Source of the DNA: Bacteroidota bacterium
GTDB taxonomy: Bacteria > Bacteroidota > Bacteroidia > Bacteroidales > Paludibacteraceae
NCBI GenBank assembly: GCA_017860295.1
Contig: JAFNAS010000018.1
Location: 55,426 to 119,425 of the forward strand
Reading direction: 5' to 3'
DNA length: 64,000 bases
Below are positions 48,110-56,074 of this stretch, piece after piece. The position numbers and the translations under genes were made by a program. The stretch's first letter is position 1, and every line of letters begins with the position of its first letter. The notes below the pieces were generated by a model. It ran no database searches. It was given only the letters and a program-made list of their open reading frames with translations, and was not told the DNA's origin.

Positions 48110-50296
48110 ATGTCGAAATTACGTTTTGCGGCCTTGCAGGAATTTGCCGTCCGCACTCCCCTACCGGTGGAAACACCCGCCAAACTGTCCGATTACTACG
48201 GAATCAATGTCTTCGATCGCAAAAAAATGCAGGCATACCTGCCCGATGAAGCTTACAAAGCCGTGCGCGAAGCCATAGAAGACGGCACCCAAATAAACCG
48301 CAAAGTGGCCGATCAGATTGCCAACGGCATGTGCCGCTGGGCAAAGGAACGCGGTGCCACACACTATACCCACTGGTTTCAACCGCTGAACGACGCTACC
48401 GCCGAAAAACACGAACGGTTGTTCGATTTCGGAGAGAATGGAGAGGTACTGGAACGTTTTTCCGGCAAACTGCTGATTCAGCAGGAGCCCGATGCTTCAT
48501 CGTTCCCCAGCGGAGGCATTCGCAACACCTTCGAAGCGCGCGGATACACCGCCTGGGATGTTTCGTCGCCCGCCTTTATTGTAGGTGAAACGCTATTTAT
48601 CCCGACCATATTTATTGCCTACACCGGCGAAGCGCTCGACTACAAAACACCGCTGCTGCGTGCCCTGAGTTCGGTCGACAAAGCCGCCGTGCGTGTTTGC
48701 CAATATTTCGATAAGGATGTCACCAAAGTGACGGCCAACCTCGGATGGGAACAGGAGTATTTTCTGATAGACAAAGCGCTGTTCGATGCCCGCCCCGACC
48801 TCTGCCTTACCGGTCGTACCCTGATGGGACACGCGTCGGCCAAAGATCAGCAACTGGAAGACCACTACTTTGCCGCTATTCCACCACGCGTGATGGCGTT
48901 CATGAGCGAACTCGAACTGGAGGGACACAAACTGGGCATTCCCCTCAAAACCCGCCACAATGAAGTAGCGCCCAACCAGTTTGAATGTGCCCCTATTTTT
49001 GAAGAGGCCAACCTCGCCAACGACCACAACCAGCTGGTGATGGATTTGATGAAGCACATTGCCCGCAAACACAACTTTGCGGTTCTGTTGCACGAAAAAC
49101 CGTTTGCCGGGGTCAACGGATCGGGCAAACACAACAACTGGTCGCTCTGCACCAACACCGGCGTCAACCTCTTCAGTCCGGCCAAAAACCCACGTGGCAA
49201 CATGTTGTTCCTGACCTATATCGTCAATACCTTGATGGCCGTTCAGAATCATCAGGATCTGCTTCGCGCCTCCATCATGAGCGCCGAAAATTCGCACCGT
49301 CTGGGAGCCAACGAAGCGCCACCGGCCATCATCTCGGTCTTTTTAGGGACTTACCTCACCAATATGCTCGACAACCTCGCCGAAAAGGTGTCGGATTCGC
49401 GCATGTCGCCCGAAGAGAAGACTGCCCTCAAACTGGGCATTGCGCGTATTCCGGACATCGTGCTCGACAGTACCGACCGCAACCGCACATCGCCCTTTGC
49501 ATTCACGGGTAACCGGTTTGAATTTAGGGCCGTAGGATCGTCGGCCAATTGCGGCGCTGCCATGACGGTGCTCAATGCTGTGGTGGCCGATCAGCTCAAC
49601 CGCTTTGCCGACGAAGTGGATGCGATGATTGCTAAAGGGAAGAACAAAGACGAAGCCATCTTCCAGATATTGAAACGGATGATTATAGAAACCCGTCCTA
49701 TCCGGTTTGAAGGCGACGGCTATTCGTCCGAATGGATCGACGAGGCTGCCAAACGCGGTCTGACCAATATCACCTCGGCTCCCGATGCCATCGAAAAATA
49801 TTTGGACAAAAAAGCGGTAGCGCTTTTGACCAAACAGGGCATCTTGTCGGAAACCGAAATTCATAGTCGCGTGGAAGTTGAATTCGAGAAGTTCACCAAG
49901 AAGATTCAGATCGAAGCGCGGGTATTGGGCGATCTGGCTATCAACCACATCGTACCTACGGCCATCGCCTACCAAAGCAGGTTGGTTGAAAATATCCGGG
50001 GATTGAAGGAGGTGTTCGACAAAGATGAGTTTGAGACGCTCGCTGCCGACAACAAGAGTTTGGTGCGCGAAATCGGCGAACGGGTAGTCGCTATCAAAAC
50101 CATGGTACACGAAATGATAGAAGCCCGCAAAGTAGCCAACAACATTGAGGACATGCACGAGAAAACCTACGCATACAACCTCAAGGTGCGTCCGTATCTG
50201 GATCAGATCCGTTACCATATCGACAAACTGGAAGAGGTGATCGACGATGAAATATGGACATTGCCCAAATACAGGGAATTGCTCTTTGCCAAATAA
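48110..50296 (+). CDS. glnN: Glutamine synthetase type III
   Basis: A large glutamine synthetase of 728 residues, the type III form typical of Bacteroidales. It adds ammonia to glutamate with ATP. Marks are the GSIII N-terminal extension, the metal- and substrate-site blocks GWEQEYFLIDKA and KTRHNEVAPNQFECAPIFEEANLA, NGSGKHNNWSLCTN, and RTSPFAFTGNRFEFRAVGS. The C-terminal third (from about residue 560) is helical and specific to this type. Codon use is richer in G and C than in the surrounding genes, as expected for a highly expressed gene. Confidence 0.96.
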   Translation: MSKLRFAALQEFAVRTPLPVETPAKLSDYYGINVFDRKKMQAYLPDEAYKAVREAIEDGTQINRKVADQIANGMCRWAKERGATHYTHWFQPLNDATAEKHERLFDFGENGEVLERFSGKLLIQQEPDASSFPSGGIRNTFEARGYTAWDVSSPAFIVGETLFIPTIFIAYTGEALDYKTPLLRALSSVDKAAVRVCQYFDKDVTKVTANLGWEQEYFLIDKALFDARPDLCLTGRTLMGHASAKDQQLEDHYFAAIPPRVMAFMSELELEGHKLGIPLKTRHNEVAPNQFECAPIFEEANLANDHNQLVMDLMKHIARKHNFAVLLHEKPFAGVNGSGKHNNWSLCTNTGVNLFSPAKNPRGNMLFLTYIVNTLMAVQNHQDLLRASIMSAENSHRLGANEAPPAIISVFLGTYLTNMLDNLAEKVSDSRMSPEEKTALKLGIARIPDIVLDSTDRNRTSPFAFTGNRFEFRAVGSSANCGAAMTVLNAVVADQLNRFADEVDAMIAKGKNKDEAIFQILKRMIIETRPIRFEGDGYSSEWIDEAAKRGLTNITSAPDAIEKYLDKKAVALLTKQGILSETEIHSRVEVEFEKFTKKIQIEARVLGDLAINHIVPTAIAYQSRLVENIRGLKEVFDKDEFETLAADNKSLVREIGERVVAIKTMVHEMIEARKVANNIEDMHEKTYAYNLKVRPYLDQIRYHIDKLEEVIDDEIWTLPKYRELLFAK

Positions 50297-50310
50297 CCGC
50301 AATCTACAAT

Positions 50311-50335
50311 CCCGGAGCGTTCCGGGGCTAAATTT
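50311..50335 (+). terminator. Terminator of glnN
   Basis: A short GC-rich stem (50311-50316 with 50321-50326, loop GCGT) followed by GGCTAAATTTT. Shorter than others here, hence moderate confidence. Confidence 0.55.
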
Positions 50336-50378
50336 TATTGTATGATTTTCTGGCACTGACTAATGACTTGATGACTAA

Positions 50379-50410
50379 TACTAACTCCATCCTTCAGAAC
50401 GGAGTTAGTA
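50379..50410. other. Unassigned 10-bp hairpin between glnN and the trp leader
   Basis: TACTAACTCC (50379-50388) pairs with GGAGTTAGTA (50401-50410) across a 12-base loop. No U tract follows. It is not explained by the genes around it. Confidence 0.5.
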
Positions 50411-50508
50411 AGATTCTGGAAGGCTACGTTACCAACAAACTTTTTGAGGAATTGTTCCTGACAGACGCACAACCGACAATAAATATGTCATAATTTATCC
50501 CTAAAAAG

Positions 50509-50539
50509 TTGTCTGTTATTATTTTTTATTGTTCCTTTG
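50509..50539 (+). promoter_or_regulatory. Promoter of the trp leader and trpB2
   Basis: TTG (50509-50511), 20 bases, then TTCCTTTG (50532-50539), close to TAnnTTTG. The transcript would start just before the leader peptide. Confidence 0.6.
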
Positions 50540-50556
50540 TATCAAAATAAAAGCGA

Positions 50557-50601
50557 ATGAATTTCACGACAAAAAATAATTGGTGGCGCTTCCGTTTCTG
50601 A
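50557..50601 (+). CDS. Tryptophan attenuation leader peptide
   Basis: A 14-residue ORF, MNFTTKNNWWRFRF, with two adjacent tryptophan codons and a TGA stop. It begins about 18 bases after the -7 element and is followed 40 bases later by a terminator hairpin and then the tryptophan synthase gene. This is the classic arrangement for attenuation: ribosome stalling at WW when Trp-tRNA is scarce would favour read-through. Part of the leader (around TGGCG, 50584-50588) can pair with CGCCA (50624-50628), which could be the 1:2 pairing; the full set of alternative folds has not been worked out. Too short for normal gene callers. Confidence 0.8.
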   Translation: MNFTTKNNWWRFRF

Positions 50602-50640
50602 TTCAACAATGGGAAATGCGACCCGCCATTTGCAATACAC

Positions 50641-50673
50641 AACCGCAGGAACCCATGCCTGCGGTTTTTTTTT
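50641..50673 (+). terminator. Attenuator terminator before trpB2
   Basis: AACCGCAGG (50641-50649) pairs with CCTGCGGTT (50658-50666), loop AACCCATG, followed by a long T run. It ends 48 bases before the trpB2 start, so it must be bypassed for expression. Confidence 0.88.
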
Positions 50674-50720
50674 GCCACGTCCGCAAACTACGATTCAATT
50701 ATTTATAAAATATACTACAA

Positions 50721-52082
50721 ATGAAAACGACGAAAAAAATTCAATTGCCGGAGAATGAAATGCCCAAGGCATGGTACAACCTTGTGGCCGACATGCAAAC
50801 CAAACCGCTGCCAATGCTTAACCCGGGTACCAAACAACCGTTGAAACCGGAAGAGATGGAAGGGCTTTTTGCTAAAGGACTCGTAGAACAGGAGTTCTCG
50901 CAGGAACGTTTTATCGAGATCCCCGACGAAGTTTGGCAGCTCTACAAAATTTACCGCCCCACCCCGTTAGTACGCGCATCGGGACTCGAAAAGGCGCTGG
51001 ATACTCCGGCTAAGATCTATTTCAAGAACGAGAGTGTCAGCCCGGTAGGTTCGCACAAACTGAACTCTGCCATTCCTCAGGCATACTACAATAAAATACA
51101 AGGCATCAAACATATCACCACCGAAACCGGTGCCGGTCAATGGGGAAGCGCCATGAGCGTTGCCTGCAAACACTTCGGTCTCGATCTTCAGGTATATATG
51201 GTAAAGGTTAGCTACGACCAAAAACCTTACCGGAAATTTGTCATGCAGACCTACGGAGCCGAAGTAATACCCTCACCCAGCACCCGCACTGCTGCCGGCC
51301 GGGCCTATCTCGAAAAACATCCCAACAGTCCGGGTAGCCTTGGCATGGCCATCTCCGAAGCGGTAGAAGCTGCCGTTACTCAACCCGACACCCGCTATAC
51401 ACTCGGAAGTGTATTGAATCATGTCATCCTGCACCAGACAATCATCGGACTCGAAGCTGAAAAACAGATGGAAATCGCAGGTGATTATCCCGACATTGTG
51501 ATCGGTTGCTTCGGTGGCGGATCCAATTTTTCAGGTATCACCTTCCCGTTCATTCGTCACAACCTGATAGACGGCAAAACGACTCGCTTTATTGCCGCCG
51601 AACCAGCTTCATGTCCGAAACTGACCCGTGGCAAGTTTGAATACGATTTCGGCGATACAGCCGGGATGACCCCGTTGATCCCGATGTTCACCCTCGGACA
51701 CGATTTCGAACCGGCATCCATCCATGCCGGAGGGTTGCGTTACCATGGTGCCGGATCGATCGTCAGCCAGCTACACAAAGATGGCATAGTCGAAGCTCAG
51801 GCAGTGAAACAACTCGACACCTTTGATGCAGGCGTGCTCTTTGCCCGTTCCGAAGGCATTATTCCGGCTCCCGAATCGACCCACGCTATCGCAGTGGCTA
51901 TTCGCGAAGCATTGAAAGCAAAAGAGGAAGGCAAAGAAAAAGTGATTCTGTTCAACCTCTCCGGTCATGGACTGATCGATATGGCCGCCTACGATAACTA
52001 TTTTTCGGGCAAACTGTCCAATTTTGAGGTACCCGATGCAAGCATAGAAGAAAATATCGCCAAGCTCGAAAAACTCGCCTGA
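50721..52082 (+). CDS. Tryptophan synthase beta chain, TrpB2 type
   Basis: A PLP enzyme of 453 residues of the TrpB2 (TrpB-like) group, longer than standard TrpB by an N-terminal extension. It joins serine and indole to make tryptophan. The PLP lysine is K113 in VGSHKLNSAI; TETGAGQWGSA, IGCFGGGSNF (phosphate loop) and PAPESTHAIA are the conserved blocks. TrpB2 proteins lack parts of the TrpA contact region and often occur away from trpA, as here. The Trp-codon leader and attenuator upstream are strong support for a role in tryptophan supply. Confidence 0.92.
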   Translation: MKTTKKIQLPENEMPKAWYNLVADMQTKPLPMLNPGTKQPLKPEEMEGLFAKGLVEQEFSQERFIEIPDEVWQLYKIYRPTPLVRASGLEKALDTPAKIYFKNESVSPVGSHKLNSAIPQAYYNKIQGIKHITTETGAGQWGSAMSVACKHFGLDLQVYMVKVSYDQKPYRKFVMQTYGAEVIPSPSTRTAAGRAYLEKHPNSPGSLGMAISEAVEAAVTQPDTRYTLGSVLNHVILHQTIIGLEAEKQMEIAGDYPDIVIGCFGGGSNFSGITFPFIRHNLIDGKTTRFIAAEPASCPKLTRGKFEYDFGDTAGMTPLIPMFTLGHDFEPASIHAGGLRYHGAGSIVSQLHKDGIVEAQAVKQLDTFDAGVLFARSEGIIPAPESTHAIAVAIREALKAKEEGKEKVILFNLSGHGLIDMAAYDNYFSGKLSNFEVPDASIEENIAKLEKLA

Positions 52083-52102
52083 CGACAGCAAATTCACACA
52101 GA

Positions 52103-52138
52103 CAAAGGCTTCATTTTCGAATGAAGCCTTTGGTATTT
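52103..52138 (+). terminator. Terminator of trpB2
   Basis: A perfect 13-bp stem (52103-52115 with 52120-52132) with a stable TTCG tetraloop, then GTATTTT. Confidence 0.88.
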
Positions 52139-52207
52139 TAAAGGGACAACGACAACTGTTTTTCATTTAAAATGGCGAACTTTGCATCCTCAATACACAT
52201 CTGTATA

Positions 52208-53464
52208 ATGACCTACAAGGAAACCATAGATTACCTGTTCAATTGTCTGCCTGTGTTTCAACACCAAGGAGCATCGGCCTACAAACCGGGACTGGAACGT
52301 ACCATACAATTAGACGATTACTTAGGCAATCCCCACCGCAAATACAAAACGATCCATGTGGCCGGCACCAACGGAAAAGGATCCGTTTCGCACTCGCTGG
52401 CAGCCATCCTGCAATCGGCCGGTTACAAAACAGGATTGTATACCTCGCCCCACCTGAAAGATTTTCGCGAACGCATCAGGGTCGACGGAGAGATGATTCC
52501 CGAACAAGCGGTAATCGATTTCGTTGCCCGGCACAAACTTTTCTTCGAACCGGTACAACCCTCCTTTTTCGAGCTGACCATGGAGATGGCTTTCGACTGG
52601 TTTGCCACCGCCGAAGTGGATATTGCGGTAATCGAAGTCGGACTGGGAGGCCGTCTGGACAGCACCAACATCATCGCCCCCGAATTGAGCATTATCACCA
52701 ACATCAGTTTCGACCACATGCAGTTTTTGGGCGACACGTTACCAAAGATTGCATACGAAAAAGCCGGAATTATCAAATCCGGCATACCGGTAGTAATCGG
52801 CGAAGCCGAAGGCGCGGTAAAAGAGGTCTTCGTGCAAAAAGCCCGCGAAGTCGGCGCTCCGCTCTATTTTGCCGAAGAGTGTTTTCATCTGACTCCATCC
52901 GGCAACGGATTCTATTGCGAAAAATACAACGAAATAGAAGTCCAGTTGAAAGGCATCTACCAACAGAAAAACGTAGCTACCGTGCTGACCGCGATCGATC
53001 TTTTACGACAAAAGCAACTTTCGGTGTCCGATAAAGCGGTGAGAGAGGGATTGCGTCGCGTGGCAGACCTGACCGGTTTGCAAGGAAGATGGCAGATTTT
53101 GCAGACGCATCCGACGATAGTATGCGACACAGGACACAACGAAGCCGGGATCCGGTGCATCGTCCAGCAGTTGGAAGAACAAAAATATACACGACTACAT
53201 ATTGTCTTTGGCATGGTAAATGACAAGGATATAAACAAGGTTTTATCTCTTTTACCTCAAAATGCGACTTATTATTTCACACAAGCGGCCATTCCACGAG
53301 CATTGGAAGCAAAAAAACTATACGATTTGGCTCTACAATACGGTCTGAACGGTAAAATTTTCGCTTCGGTATCTACCGCTATTGAAGCCGCAAAAGAAGC
53401 TGCAAATGAGGATGATTTTATCTACATCGGAGGAAGCACCTTTATCGTTGCCGAGGCGATATAA
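52208..53464 (+). CDS. folC: Folylpolyglutamate synthase / dihydrofolate synthase FolC
   Basis: A cytoplasmic Mur-ligase-fold enzyme of 418 residues that adds glutamate to dihydropteroate and to folates. Marks are the ATP loop VAGTNGKGSVSHSL near residue 50, YTSPHLKDFRERIRVDG, EVGLGGRLDSTNI, and SFDHMQFLGDTLPKIAYEKAGIIK, with a C-terminal glutamate-binding domain. I chose the ATG at 52208 (MTYKETIDYLFN), the normal FolC start; an in-frame ATG at 52172 would add twelve atypical residues. Confidence 0.96.
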   Translation: MTYKETIDYLFNCLPVFQHQGASAYKPGLERTIQLDDYLGNPHRKYKTIHVAGTNGKGSVSHSLAAILQSAGYKTGLYTSPHLKDFRERIRVDGEMIPEQAVIDFVARHKLFFEPVQPSFFELTMEMAFDWFATAEVDIAVIEVGLGGRLDSTNIIAPELSIITNISFDHMQFLGDTLPKIAYEKAGIIKSGIPVVIGEAEGAVKEVFVQKAREVGAPLYFAEECFHLTPSGNGFYCEKYNEIEVQLKGIYQQKNVATVLTAIDLLRQKQLSVSDKAVREGLRRVADLTGLQGRWQILQTHPTIVCDTGHNEAGIRCIVQQLEEQKYTRLHIVFGMVNDKDINKVLSLLPQNATYYFTQAAIPRALEAKKLYDLALQYGLNGKIFASVSTAIEAAKEAANEDDFIYIGGSTFIVAEAI

Positions 53465-53495
53465 GAGAAATATTGCAAAAATATTTCCGCAGGTC

Positions 53496-53526
53496 TTGCA
53501 GGAATCAAAATAAGCGCTTATCTTTG
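53496..53526 (+). promoter_or_regulatory. Promoter of tRNA-Val
   Basis: TTG (53496-53498), 20 bases, then perfect TATCTTTG (53519-53526), 17 bases before the tRNA. The -7 box and its flanks (AAGCGC before, GCA after) resemble those of the rpsF promoter at 54229. Confidence 0.75.
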
Positions 53527-53543
53527 CAACGCTTTTAACGAAA

Positions 53544-53618
53544 GGGCGTTTAGCTCAGCTGGTTCAGAGCATCTGCCTTACAAGCAGAGGGTCGGCGGTT
53601 CGAATCCGTCAACGCCCA
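53544..53618 (+). tRNA. tRNA-Val (anticodon TAC)
   Basis: A full cloverleaf: acceptor GGGCGTT (53544-53550) with AACGCCC (53611-53617), D-arm GCTC...GAGC, anticodon loop CTTACAA with anticodon TAC, and T-arm GGCGG TTCGAAT CCGTC. The discriminator is A at 53618. CCA is not encoded (CTT follows). Confidence 0.95.
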
Positions 53619-53705
53619 CTTTTCAAAAACCACTTGCAAAATTTACTTGTAAGTGGTTTTTTCATTTCAACGAACTCTATCTTATTGCTTCTAAAACCGA
53701 ATTCA

Positions 53706-54167
53706 ATGGAAACACCGGAATTAAACGCACACAACAAGCAGGAATACCCACCGATGCATACCACCGAACATATTTTGAACCAAACCATGGTACGCATGTT
53801 CGGCTGCCCACGCTCACGCAACGCACACATCGAACGAAAAAAATCGAAATGCGACTACCGGCTATCGGAAGCGCCCACGGAGGAACAAGTTGCACAAATA
53901 ACCGACACCGTTAACGAAGTAATTTCATCGAATCTTCCGGTTACGATCGACTTTGTCAGCAAAGAGGAGGCTGCCTCATTCCTCGACCTAGGCAAACTAC
54001 CCGACGATGCCAGTGAAACCATCCGCGTGGTACGTATCGGCGACTACGATGCCTGCGCCTGCATCGGAACACATGTTGAAAACACCTCCGAAATCGGGAA
54101 ATTCACCATTATCAGCCACGATTTCAGCGAAGGAAGATGGAGAGTTCGCTTCAAACTCGAAAATTGA
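53706..54167 (+). CDS. AlaX-like tRNA editing domain protein
   Basis: A stand-alone protein of 153 residues resembling the second additional domain of alanyl/threonyl-tRNA synthetases (AlaX family), which removes wrongly attached amino acids from tRNA. The zinc ligands are in place: H18 and H22 (HTTEHILNQ), C119 and H123 (CIGTHVENTSEIG, matching the family CGGTH block). The ATG at 53706 gives the normal start; an upstream ATG at 53634 would add 24 residues reading out of the tRNA. AlaX proteins clear Ser or Gly from tRNA-Ala; the tRNA-Val next to it is probably only a neighbour. Confidence 0.85.
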   Translation: METPELNAHNKQEYPPMHTTEHILNQTMVRMFGCPRSRNAHIERKKSKCDYRLSEAPTEEQVAQITDTVNEVISSNLPVTIDFVSKEEAASFLDLGKLPDDASETIRVVRIGDYDACACIGTHVENTSEIGKFTIISHDFSEGRWRVRFKLEN

Positions 54168-54205
54168 GTCATACTATTTTATTTTCAGAGAGATTCAGAG
54201 AAATA

Positions 54206-54236
54206 TTGTCTGAATCATAAAAAAGCGCTATCTTTG
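54206..54236 (+). promoter_or_regulatory. Promoter of rpsF-rpsR-rplI
   Basis: TTG (54206-54208), 20 bases, then perfect TATCTTTG (54229-54236), about 38 bases before rpsF. Confidence 0.75.
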
Positions 54237-54273
54237 CACCCGCATTTTTAACCACATAATTAAAAATTTAAGT

Positions 54274-54627
54274 ATGAACCATTACGAAACCGTTTTCATT
54301 TTAACTCCCGTTTTGTCTGATGTTCAGATGAAGGAAGCGGTTGACAAATTCAAAGGCCTCCTGGAACAAGAAGGCGCCGAGATTGTCAATGAAGAGGAAT
54401 GGGGCCTGCGTAAGCTTGCTTATCCCATTCAAAAAAAGTCGACAGGCTTTTATGCCTTGCTGCAATTCAAAGGAGAACCTTCTTTGGTAGAGAAGCTGGA
54501 ACTTCAGTATCGTCGTGACGAACGCGTCATCCGCTTCCTGACATTCCACATGGACAAATTCGCCGTAGAATACGCCGAAAAAAGAAAGAGTTTGAAATCG
54601 TCTAAAAAAGAAGGAAAGGAAAAATAA
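54274..54627 (+). CDS. rpsF: 30S ribosomal protein S6
   Basis: A ribosomal protein of 117 residues with the S6 start [15 protein letters not shown] and the block [20 protein letters not shown]; the C-terminus is basic ([13 protein letters not shown]). It binds 16S rRNA as a pair with S18, whose gene starts 2 bases later. Confidence 0.98.
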   Translation: MNHYETVFILTPVLSDVQMKEAVDKFKGLLEQEGAEIVNEEEWGLRKLAYPIQKKSTGFYALLQFKGEPSLVEKLELQYRRDERVIRFLTFHMDKFAVEYAEKRKSLKSSKKEGKEK

Positions 54628-54629
54628 TT

Positions 54630-54899
54630 ATGGCAGCAAACAATCCTGAAATCAGATATTTGAACCCTCCGACAGTGGATACCAAAAAGAAAAAATACTG
54701 TCGTTTCAAAAAGAACGGTATCAAATACATCGACTATAAAGATCCCGAATTCCTGAAAAAGTTCCTGAACGAGCAAGGTAAAATCCTTCCTCGTCGTCTC
54801 ACCGGTACTTCGTTGAAATATCAACGCAAAGTAGCTCAAGCTGTGAAAAGAGCACGCCATTTGGCACTGCTTCCCTACGTAACCGATATGATGAAATAA
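54630..54899 (+). CDS. rpsR: 30S ribosomal protein S18
   Basis: A ribosomal protein of 89 residues with the block [42 protein letters not shown] and [10 protein letters not shown]. It follows rpsF directly in the same operon. Confidence 0.98.
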   Translation: MAANNPEIRYLNPPTVDTKKKKYCRFKKNGIKYIDYKDPEFLKKFLNEQGKILPRRLTGTSLKYQRKVAQAVKRARHLALLPYVTDMMK

Positions 54900-54915
54900 A
54901 CAAGGAGGAATTTAT

Positions 54916-55359
54916 ATGGAAATCATTTTATTAGAAGATATTAATAACTTAGGATACAAAGACGATATCGTAAAAGTAAAAAACGGTTATGGTCGCAACT
55001 ATTTGATTCCTACGAAAAAAGCCGTTATCGCCTCTCCTTCAGCCAAAAAAATGCTTGCTGAGAACCTGAAACAACGTGCTCACAAGCTCGAAAAAATTAA
55101 AGTTGAAGCTCAGGAACTGGCCGAAAAGCTGCAGGGCGTATCGCTCACTATCGGCGCAAAAACCAGCTCGACCGGCAAAATCTTTGGTTCGGTTAACAAC
55201 ATTCAGATTGCTGAAGCTCTAGAAAAAGCAGGCTACAATGTTGACCGCAAGGTAATCGTTATCAAAGAAGCTGTAAAAGAGGTTGGCCAATACAAAGCCG
55301 TATTGAAACTTCACAAAGAAGTAAGCGTAGAAATTCCTTTCGAAGTCGTTTCGGAATAA
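54916..55359 (+). CDS. rplI: 50S ribosomal protein L9
   Basis: A ribosomal protein of 147 residues. The N-terminal domain has [19 protein letters not shown] and [15 protein letters not shown]; a long helix links it to the C-terminal domain with [12 protein letters not shown]. An AGGAGG motif (54903-54908) sits 8 bases before the ATG, one of the few Shine-Dalgarno-like sites in this window. Confidence 0.98.
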   Translation: MEIILLEDINNLGYKDDIVKVKNGYGRNYLIPTKKAVIASPSAKKMLAENLKQRAHKLEKIKVEAQELAEKLQGVSLTIGAKTSSTGKIFGSVNNIQIAEALEKAGYNVDRKVIVIKEAVKEVGQYKAVLKLHKEVSVEIPFEVVSE

Positions 55360-55379
55360 TTTTTACAGACTCAATATAC

Positions 55380-55417
55380 AAAACGCCGCTGTCTTCGGAC
55401 TACGGCGTTTTTTTATT
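55380..55417 (+). terminator. Terminator of the rpsF operon
   Basis: AAACGCCG (55381-55388) pairs with CGGCGTTT (55403-55410), with an inner GTC-TTCG-GAC tip, then a T run to 55414. Confidence 0.85.
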
Positions 55418-55496
55418 TCGTTTTCTTTCACTTTCAGAAAGTCCCGTCTGATTTTTTGAATTATATTTGCGAAAACGATATCACAACCGACTTTGC

Positions 55497-56065
55497 ATGG
55501 AAACACACCTGATTCAAAGCAAGATTTATACAATCAGAGGGCAAAAAGCAATACTTGACCGTGATTTAGCAGAACTTTACGGAGTAGAAACAAAAGTATT
55601 AAATCAGGCAGTAAAAAGGAATATGGAACGATTTTTCCACTGATTTCATGTTCCAACTCACTGAAAACGAGGGAATATTTGAGGTCACAATTTGTGACCT
55701 CAAACAAGAGCAGAGGCGGTCGTCGTTATCTACCGTACGCCTTTACGGAACAAGGGGTTGCCATGCTATCCGGGTTATTGAACAGTGACGTTGCCATGGA
55801 AATGAATATTGCCATCATGCGGGCATTCGTGGCAACCCGGCATCTGCTAACCAACACGCCCACCGAAAAGATGACCGAACTGCAACAGGAAGTTCGGGAA
55901 CTACGGCTATACATGGAAGAAATCTTTATAGACCAGAATGATATTAACGAAGACACTCGCCTACAGTTGGAGCTGCTCAACCAGTCACTGGCCGAACTGC
56001 AAGCCGACACGCGACTCTCCAATAAGCCATACCGACGGATTGGCTTCCACACAAACGATGACTAA
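55497..56065 (+). pseudogene. Broken ORF6N-domain (phage antirepressor-like) gene
   Basis: Three reading-frame pieces together give a normal ORF6N protein. Frame one starts [16 protein letters not shown] and runs through [20 protein letters not shown] to ERFFH and a stop. A shift at the T run near 55632-55636 restores [15 protein letters not shown] second shift near 55671-55684 leads into RSQFVTSNKSRGGRRY and LPYAFTEQGVAMLSGLL, then a coiled-coil tail to the stop at 56065. ORF6N is a DNA-binding domain common in phage and Bacteroidota mobile regions. Either the gene has decayed or sequencing errors occurred in two places. Confidence 0.82.
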
Positions 56066-56074
56066 ACGCACGCG

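Noticed and set aside
49343..50356. A 337-residue frame on the minus strand
   Set aside because: Opposite glnN and rich in His, Phe and Gln, as antisense shadows of GC-rich genes are; no recognisable motif.
52243..53034. A 263-residue Arg-rich frame on the plus strand
   Set aside because: Alternate frame of folC with implausible composition.
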